From: Gemmatimonadaceae bacterium
GTDB lineage: Bacteria > Gemmatimonadota > Gemmatimonadetes > Gemmatimonadales > Gemmatimonadaceae
DNA length: 45,802 nt
Direction of reading: 5' to 3'
Assembly (NCBI GenBank): GCA_014377535.1
Contig: JACMPK010000054.1
Location: 1-45,802 of the forward strand
Shown here: positions 40,531-45,802 of the stretch, in pieces
Layout of the letters: every line of letters begins with the position of its first letter
Position numbering within the stretch: position 1 is the first letter of the stretch
Notes under the pieces: model-generated
Told to the model about the DNA's origin: nothing
The model's database searches: none
What the model saw: the letters and a program-made list of their open reading frames with translations, nothing else
Position numbers and translations under genes: made by a program

Positions 40531-41591
40531 TCGCCTCGCGCGCGCGCCGTCTTGCCTTGCGGCGACTTCACCTGCGCCGCGTGCGCCTCGATCACCGCAC
40601 GCGCCGCCTCGACGGGATCGTCGGTGAGCAGCAGCAGGTCCAGGTCACCGGGGCTGATCTTGCGTTCGCCGGCGACGCGCGACTGCAGCCAGCGCACGAG
40701 ACCCGCCCAGTAATGCGTGCCGAACAAAATCACCGGGAACTGGAAAATCTTGCCCGTCTGAATCAGCGTGACCGCCTCGAACAGCTCATCGAGCGTGCCG
40801 AAGCCGCCCGGAAAGCAGATGAACGCGTTGCTGTACTTGATGAACATCGTCTTCCGCACCATGAAGTAGCGGAAGCTGACCAGCGTGTCGACATACGGAT
40901 TCGCACCCTGCTCGAACGGCAGCTCGATATTGCAGCCGATGCTCGGTGCGCCGGCGATGCGCGCGCCCTTGTTGGCCGCCTCCATGATGCCTGGACCGGC
41001 ACCCGTGATGATCGAGAATCCCGCCTCGCCGAGCAGTCGCGCGACTTCCGTGGCGGCGACGTACTGCGGATCATCCGGCGCCGTACGCGCGGACCCGAAG
41101 ATCGAGACGCCCTTCTCGACCGAGGCGAGTGCATCGAAGCCCTCGATGATCTCGCCCGTCATGCGCAGCACGCGCCACGGATCGGTGCGCGTGAAATCGT
41201 CGCGGGGGCCGGGCGACTGCAGCAGCTTCGAATCTTCGGTGAGCGGCACCAGATCGCGGATGTCGGTGTCCTGCACCGGCTTGATCAGCGGCGCCTTGCG
41301 CGTCGGTGACGGTGCGACCACGGTCAGCGGATGCTTCTGCGGCGAGATCACGGTATTCGCCAGCGGCGTCTCGCGACCGGCGCTCCGGTGCCCGTCCACG
41401 TGCCGTTCCATGACGCCCTGCAGCGCCGCGGCCTCGGCGCGCCGCATGGTGGCGACGTTGGCCTTCTTGCCGCCTGCGGTCGTGGCACCGACGGAACCGC
41501 CGTTGCGACTCGCCTTCGGCGCCTTCGTGGGCGTGAGATCGGGCTGTGGTGCAACAGTCGCTGCGGACTTCTTCGCGCGCTTCGCGGGCAT
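40527..41591 (-). CDS. LOG-family (TIGR00730-like) Rossmann protein
   Basis: This 354-residue protein has an unusual N-terminal tail of about 130 residues rich in Lys, Ala, Thr and Pro, ending in a LOG domain. The domain shows VSIFGSAR, ITGAGPGIMEAANKG, GCNIELPFEQG, and the phosphoribohydrolase signature SFRYFMVRKTMF plus PGGFGTLDELFE (PGGxGTxxE). Members release free bases from nucleoside 5'-monophosphates, as in cytokinin activation, though many bacterial roles are unclear. ATG at 41591 starts MPAKRAKKS; ATG 41630 is also possible. The active-site motifs look intact. Confidence 0.88.
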   Translation of the reverse strand: MPAKRAKKSAATVAPQPDLTPTKAPKASRNGGSVGATTAGGKKANVATMRRAEAAALQGVMERHVDGHRSAGRETPLANTVISPQKHPLTVVAPSPTRKAPLIKPVQDTDIRDLVPLTEDSKLLQSPGPRDDFTRTDPWRVLRMTGEIIEGFDALASVEKGVSIFGSARTAPDDPQYVAATEVARLLGEAGFSIITGAGPGIMEAANKGARIAGAPSIGCNIELPFEQGANPYVDTLVSFRYFMVRKTMFIKYSNAFICFPGGFGTLDELFEAVTLIQTGKIFQFPVILFGTHYWAGLVRWLQSRVAGERKISPGDLDLLLLTDDPVEAARAVIEAHAAQVKSPQGKTARARGE

Positions 41592-41729
41592 GCTTTGGGG
41601 GTTGAGACCACCTGGACGGCGTCCGTGCATGTGCACGAGCGATGGGCCGAATAGAATTCTAGTCCCACGCACGTCCCCATCCGCCTCGTCAGTCGGGGGC
41701 GAGCCTCGTCTCCGACGTGCCCCGTCGCC

Positions 41730-43103
41730 GTGCCCCACGTCATCATCGTCGTCGCCGACGGTGTCCGTCCCGATACGCTCGCAGCTGCCGTGGAGGCAGG
41801 CGAAGTTCCCGCGCTGCAGGCGCTGCGGGACGCGCAGGGATTGCACACACTGACGACCGTCTTCCCCTCGGTGACCGGTCCGGCCTACGTGCCATTCCTG
41901 ATGGGCGAGCATCCGGGGCATGTCGGTCTGCCCGGCTTGCGCTGGTTCGATCGCAGCCGCGCCGACACCGGCTGGCCGCACTTCACGCGCAGCTACATCG
42001 GCAGCGAGATGCGGAAGGTGGATCGCGATCTGGCGCTAAATTATCCGACGGCGTTCGAGCGCTCGGGCGGCGGGCTTGCGATGATGAACATGATCGGCCG
42101 CGGCCTGCCCCGAAAGAACCGGCTGACGGATACGGTGGGCTTCGCGTTGCGCGCCGGCTACACCCATTTTCGCGGCGATGTGGCGGGCTGGCTCGACGTG
42201 GATCGTGCGTTGTCGAGCGAGATGCTGCGTCGCGTGCTCGCCGAGCGCCCGCCGTTCACGTTCGCGAGCTTCTGCGGCGTGGACAAAGCGAGCCACAGCC
42301 TTGGCCATCGCGCACCGATCGTGCGACAGGCGCTGCAGATCGTGGATGGCTTCGTGGCCGACGTGACCGCGGCTGCCACGCGGCAGGGCTGGATACATGA
42401 ACTCGCGATATTCGTCGTGAGCGATCATGGGCACATCGATGTGCACGCGCACGACGACCTGGCCGACCTGTTCCGCGAGCGCGGACTGCGCGTGCTGGCG
42501 CACCCAAAGATCTACGGAGTCAGTGATCCGGAGATCGCCGTGATGGTGAGCGGCAACGCCATGGCGCACCTGTTCATGGACCTTCCCTCACGCACGCGGC
42601 CGTTCTGGCCGCGGCTTTCGGCACGATGGAACGAGACGGCCGAGATGCTGCTCACGCGTCCGTCGGTGGACCTGCTGCTGCTGCCGCACAGCGACAGCAC
42701 GGTCGAGATTCGCGGCGGTGGCGATCGCGGATCCGCGATGGTGCGTCGCGAAGGCAACCGCTTTCACTACCACTGCGATACCGGCGATCCGCTGGGTCTG
42801 GGTGACGTGCATGGCGCGCCGGAAGCTGAATGCTGGGAGCGGTCGCTGCAGACGGACTATCCCGATGCGCTGGTGCAGATCCTGGCGCTGAATGATTGCC
42901 GACGGACGGGCGACATGATCCTGAGCGCGACGCGTGCCTGGGATTTTCGCGGGCGTTTCGAGCCCATTCCGCATGCGTCGTCGCATGGAGCGCTGCATCG
43001 CGATCACATGCTGGTGCCGATGCTGACGAACGTGGGGTCCGTGACGCCATATCGCCGGACGCAGGATGTGTTTCATCGGGCGATGGCGCATCTCGGCGTG
43101 TGA
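41730..43103 (+). CDS. Alkaline-phosphatase-superfamily phosphodiesterase
   Basis: This 457-residue protein of the alkaline phosphatase/nucleotide pyrophosphatase-phosphodiesterase superfamily has metal-site residues in IIVVADGVRPDT (Asp), FPSVTGPAY with the candidate nucleophile Thr, GVDKASHSLGH (Asp, His), VSDHGHIDVH (Asp, His) and SHGALHRDHM (His). All expected ligands are there. There is no signal peptide, so it is cytosolic. GTG at 41730 gives the natural first strand. The substrate is not readable; nucleotide, phosphonate or lipid head-group phosphodiesters are all possible. It is divergent from the LOG gene. Confidence 0.88.
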   Translation: MPHVIIVVADGVRPDTLAAAVEAGEVPALQALRDAQGLHTLTTVFPSVTGPAYVPFLMGEHPGHVGLPGLRWFDRSRADTGWPHFTRSYIGSEMRKVDRDLALNYPTAFERSGGGLAMMNMIGRGLPRKNRLTDTVGFALRAGYTHFRGDVAGWLDVDRALSSEMLRRVLAERPPFTFASFCGVDKASHSLGHRAPIVRQALQIVDGFVADVTAAATRQGWIHELAIFVVSDHGHIDVHAHDDLADLFRERGLRVLAHPKIYGVSDPEIAVMVSGNAMAHLFMDLPSRTRPFWPRLSARWNETAEMLLTRPSVDLLLLPHSDSTVEIRGGGDRGSAMVRREGNRFHYHCDTGDPLGLGDVHGAPEAECWERSLQTDYPDALVQILALNDCRRTGDMILSATRAWDFRGRFEPIPHASSHGALHRDHMLVPMLTNVGSVTPYRRTQDVFHRAMAHLGV

Positions 43104-43458
43104 TGTTCTGCGGTGATCGCCGACGGCAATGGCAACGGCAACGGCTTTGACGCAGGGCGTCTGCGGCGCTCGCCGAAGTGCCTGACGCGCAGCACTGCCA
43201 TTCGCGCGGGTAGGCACGGGTGTCGTGTGGGTCGGGATTGGGCGCTCCCGGACCGCTGCTTCCCTGGCAACTGCAATTGCGACGCGACGGTGATTCTTCT
43301 CGGCGGTGATCCTCACGGCGCGCATAATTCCCACGATGCAGTCCGTAATTCTGCGACCCGCCGCACGCAGTTCTGCGGGCGCCGCACCTGCCCTGCGTCA
43401 GCGCCATTTCCATTCGGCACGCGAACAGGAGCGGAAAGCAGCCGGTTAGATTGCCGGC
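43104..43458 (+). other. Intergenic region without a recognised gene
   Basis: This stretch of 355 bp lies between the phosphodiesterase and the small gene before queG. The frames across it are Arg/Cys-rich and do not resemble proteins, and I see no terminator hairpin of note. At its end GCCGG (43441-43445) and CCGGC (43454-43458) flank a TAGATT word just before the ATG at 43459. Confidence 0.5.
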
Positions 43459-43710
43459 ATGACCTGGCCTGCCCTCGTGATGTCGCTCATGTGGCGTTGT
43501 GTGCGTGAGCCGTCGCTGATTGCGCCGCTGCTGCTGGTGGGGTGGCGGTTCAGGCGGCGGAACTGGCATGCACGTGCGCCGTTCCTGCCCATCCCGGCGT
43601 GGGACTACGTGCAGTGGCGGATGCATACGGCATATGGCGACCATCACGCCGTGCCGCCAGTGGATGACATCGCGAACTATGCGCGGTGGACGTGGCACCT
43701 GCCCACCTGA
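43459..43710 (+). CDS. Small hypothetical protein upstream of queG
   Basis: This 83-residue protein has one hydrophobic segment (REPSLIAPLLLVGWRFRRR, around residues 17-35) and a Trp/Tyr-rich C terminus (FLPIPAWDYVQWRMHTAYG). It ends 1 bp before the GTG of queG, which supports co-translation. TAGATT 7 bp before the ATG could be a -10 element giving a leaderless transcript. No family is recognised. Confidence 0.6.
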   Translation: MTWPALVMSLMWRCVREPSLIAPLLLVGWRFRRRNWHARAPFLPIPAWDYVQWRMHTAYGDHHAVPPVDDIANYARWTWHLPT

Positions 43711-43711
43711 C

Positions 43712-44668
43712 GTGACCCTGCAGGCGCCGCGCGGCTTCGCGCATCGGTTGAAGGCCGAGGCCTACGCGCGTGGAGCGATGATCGCGGGGGTCGCGCGGCT
43801 CGGGCCCGCGGAGACGGCGGCCGCGTATGACGACTGGATCGCTGCCGGCTATGCGGGCGAAATGGGGTATCTGGAGCGCGGTGCGGAGAAGCGTCGTGAC
43901 TCGCGGTTGCCGGTGCCGGGTGCGGTGAGCGCGCTGGTGATCGGCGTGAACTATGGCGGGACGGAGCCTGACGGTCCGGTCGCGCGATATGCGCGCGGTG
44001 ATGACTATCACGACGTGCTGGTGCCGATGCTGCGCGGCGTCCAGGACTGGGCGTCAGGAGAGCTTGGGGTCGAAGTGCCAGGAAAGGCGTATACCGATAC
44101 CGGGCCGATGCTCGAGCGTGATCTCGCGCGCCGCGCAGGGCTGGGGTGGTTCGGGAAGAACACGATGCTGATCTCGCCGCGGCATGGATCGTTCTTCTTC
44201 ATCGGCGTGCTGCTGCTGGCACTCGAGCTGGAGCCCGATGCGCCGTTCGAGACGGAGCATTGCGGCAGTTGCACGCGGTGTCTGCAGGCGTGTCCGACCG
44301 ATGCGTTTGTGGCGCCACGGGTGCTGGATGCGACGCAGTGCGTGAGTTATCTCACGATCGAGTTGAAGGGGAGCATTCCGGAGGCGTTGCGGGAGCGGAT
44401 GGGTGGACTCGTGTATGGGTGCGATGTGTGTCAGAGCGTGTGTCCGTGGAACGTGAAGTTCTCGCAGGTGCTGGCTGAGGACTCACCGTTCAAGGCGCGG
44501 GAGTTCGTTGCGGGGAAGGACGCGGTGACGCTGGCGACAGACATCCTGGCGCTCGACCAGGACGCGTTCAGCGCGGCGTTTCGGAAGTCGCCGATGAAGC
44601 GGGCGAAGTTGGCGGGGCTCCGGAGGAATGCGACGGTGGCACTTGGCAACTTGGACACTCTCACCTAG
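43712..44668 (+). CDS. queG: Epoxyqueuosine reductase
   Basis: QueG is a cobalamin- and iron-sulfur-dependent reductase performing the last step of queuosine tRNA modification. The 318-residue product has the N-terminal cobalamin-binding part with RDSRLPVPGA and YTDTGPMLERDLARRAGLGWFGKNTMLI (active-site Asp region). Two 4Fe-4S cluster motifs follow: CGSCTRCLQACP and CDVCQSVCP. All cluster cysteines are present. Length is a little short of the usual 350-380, as the C-terminal HEAT region is reduced. GTG at 43712 follows the small gene by 1 bp. It is convergent with the TPR gene, with 18 bp between. Confidence 0.94.
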   Translation: MTLQAPRGFAHRLKAEAYARGAMIAGVARLGPAETAAAYDDWIAAGYAGEMGYLERGAEKRRDSRLPVPGAVSALVIGVNYGGTEPDGPVARYARGDDYHDVLVPMLRGVQDWASGELGVEVPGKAYTDTGPMLERDLARRAGLGWFGKNTMLISPRHGSFFFIGVLLLALELEPDAPFETEHCGSCTRCLQACPTDAFVAPRVLDATQCVSYLTIELKGSIPEALRERMGGLVYGCDVCQSVCPWNVKFSQVLAEDSPFKAREFVAGKDAVTLATDILALDQDAFSAAFRKSPMKRAKLAGLRRNATVALGNLDTLT

Positions 44669-44686
44669 CCACCTCACGGCACCACG

Positions 44687-45802
44687 TCAGCGGCCGCGCC
44701 CGGTCCGTGGCTGTACGAGCGGTGAGTTCTCCAGGTGATATCGCCGCATCGCGGCGCGAAAGCGCGGAGTGGTTCGAATCGCATCGTACCACGGATTCGC
44801 AAGAATGATGGACGGCACAAGGTCGCCGTCACCGGCTGCCGCCGCTTCGAGGGCGGAGAGGGCACCGCTGGTGTCGCCGAGCACGAGGCGCGAACTGAGT
44901 CGGCTGTACCAGATGCCGCGGATGTCGTCATCGATGCGCTCGAGCCGTTGGGCAATCTGCACGGCCTCGCGCATCCGCCCGCCTTTCGCGAGCGCCAGCG
45001 ACATGAGGCCGAGATACATCGGATCGCTCAGCTGGCCCGCCAGTGCGGCGGCGCGGTCCGCGCCCTCGCGATCGCGACCGGCGAAGGAGAACGCCGCCAG
45101 CATGATGGTCTGAATCGGCACGACGGATGGCGCAAGCTCGTGGGCGCGAACGACCTTCCTGACGCCCTCGTCGGTGCGCCCCACGCTTGCGAGCGTCACA
45201 CCTTCCCACGCGAGAATGATCGGGGCGAGCGGATCGAGTTCCCGTGCCCGTGTAAAGGCTACCAGCGCCTCGGTGATCCGCCCCTGGTTGCTGAAGGCGA
45301 AGCCAAGACGCCAGTGCGCGATGGCGTTGAGCGAGTCGAGTGCAATCGCCCGGCGTACGTCCTTCTCGGCGGCGGACCACTCATACAGCTCGAAGCGGAT
45401 CGCCGCCTGCGCGAGGTGTGCATCCGGGTTGAGCGGATCGAGGGCCAGAGCGCGCGCAGCAGCCACACGGGCGGTGGGGAGCACCTCACGCATGTGACGC
45501 GTGAGGTAGAAGGGGCTTGCCATGAGCGCGATGGCCTTCCCGGCCCACGCACGCGCAAACGACGAATCCGCCCGGATCGCTGCGCCAAAGTAGCGGTCCG
45601 CATCGGCGAAGACGGGACCGCGATTCCGGTACACCTGCATCCCGCGCAGATACTGCTCGTACGCCTGCGGATTGCTGGTACCTGCGCTCAGCGAGGTGTT
45701 GCCGAGCCGCAACTGGAGTTGCCCGGCAATCGCCTGCGCCAGCAGTTCCTGCATGCGGAACACGTCACGGGCATCCTGCTCGAACGTGTCCTGCCACAGG
45801 AC
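44687..45802 (-). CDS. TPR-repeat protein, C-terminal part
   Basis: This is the last 371 residues of a protein that continues beyond the window. The visible start (DTFEQDARDVFRMQELLAQAIAG cut here) and NPQAYEQYLRGMQVYRNRG are the pattern seen in CadC-like regulators and adenylate-cyclase- or kinase-linked TPR proteins, between an N-terminal effector domain and a C-terminal TPR array. About eight TPR-type helices follow, such as NPDAHLAQAAIRFELYEWSAA and AIAHWRLGFAFSNQGRITEA. The N-terminal domain lies outside the window, so regulator, kinase or cyclase cannot be chosen. Confidence 0.8.
   Translation of the reverse strand, partial: VLWQDTFEQDARDVFRMQELLAQAIAGQLQLRLGNTSLSAGTSNPQAYEQYLRGMQVYRNRGPVFADADRYFGAAIRADSSFARAWAGKAIALMASPFYLTRHMREVLPTARVAAARALALDPLNPDAHLAQAAIRFELYEWSAAEKDVRRAIALDSLNAIAHWRLGFAFSNQGRITEALVAFTRARELDPLAPIILAWEGVTLASVGRTDEGVRKVVRAHELAPSVVPIQTIMLAAFSFAGRDREGADRAAALAGQLSDPMYLGLMSLALAKGGRMREAVQIAQRLERIDDDIRGIWYSRLSSRLVLGDTSGALSALEAAAAGDGDLVPSIILANPWYDAIRTTPRFRAAMRRYHLENSPLVQPRTGRGR

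Noticed and set aside
43113-43508. Open frame beginning with Asp-Gly-Asn-Gly-Asn-Gly, like a calcium loop
   Set aside because: The remainder is Arg/Cys-rich with no helix or strand pattern and overlaps the small gene before queG. The calcium-like start is probably chance.
44755-44800. GGTTCGAATCG, resembling a tRNA T-arm
   Set aside because: It lies inside the TPR coding region and no acceptor stem, D-arm or anticodon arm can be folded around it.

Overview
The window is a single high-GC bacterial chromosome segment. The mix of genes points to an aerobic heterotroph of a deep-branching phylum, most plausibly Gemmatimonadota, but that is inference from gene style and not from a marker gene. 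The supporting features are secreted S9B and M14 peptidases, an ECF sigma/anti-sigma pair, a copper-protein set, many GTG starts, and very frequent 4-bp stop/start overlaps. About 50 protein genes are called. I saw no rRNA, tRNA, CRISPR array, prophage or insertion sequence.

Layout. (1) 1-10.6 kb: the 3' end of rpmE, an outer-membrane beta-barrel protein, and a Fur-family regulator facing a SCO1/PCuAC/cupredoxin-like copper-delivery operon across an AT-rich Fur-box-like site. Then come a TrhA-type membrane protein, a deoxyhypusine-synthase-like gene translationally coupled to copC-copD, an Xre/RES toxin-antitoxin pair, a TlpA-like lipoprotein and a hybrid histidine kinase. (2) 10.6-13.1 kb: a BioD-like protein with a ruined P-loop, pdxH, and an SDR without its catalytic Tyr. 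(3) 13.1-24.1 kb, minus strand: a TPR protein, a thioredoxin-like protein, rsgA and proline dehydrogenase, then a block of M14 carboxypeptidase, DPP-IV-like S9B peptidase, FN3-like lipoprotein and a beta-lactamase-fold pseudoenzyme. Upstream of this block lies a cluster of operator-like repeats, and two period-15 minisatellites flank the pseudoenzyme gene. (4) 24.1-28.9 kb, minus strand: fadI-fadJ run directly into an ECF sigma factor and its membrane anti-sigma partner. (5) 28.9-36 kb: glpD, whose frame runs antisense through its neighbour, a PstS-like periplasmic protein with a porin, greA, an MBL hydrolase, an aldo/keto reductase and a cytochrome c. (6) 35.7-39.1 kb: metZ behind a complete promoter, SAM-II riboswitch and terminator leader, and three tandem paralogous periplasmic helical proteins. 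(7) 39.2-45.8 kb: an FAD amine oxidase, a LOG-family protein, an alkaline-phosphatase-fold protein, queG and the 3' part of a TPR protein.

How the parts may work together. The copper genes look like a cuproprotein and cytochrome-oxidase maturation set. DPP-IV, M14 peptidase and proline dehydrogenase form a plausible extracellular-peptide to proline catabolic route. FadI/FadJ carry out beta-oxidation and are coupled to an ECF regulatory pair. MetZ makes homocysteine and is controlled by S-adenosylmethionine through the leader RNA. The most striking items are the SAM-II leader unit, three enzyme-fold proteins that have lost catalytic residues, the three tandem helical paralogues, the paired inverted 15-bp arrays, and the deoxyhypusine-synthase homologue that keeps its catalytic Lys.
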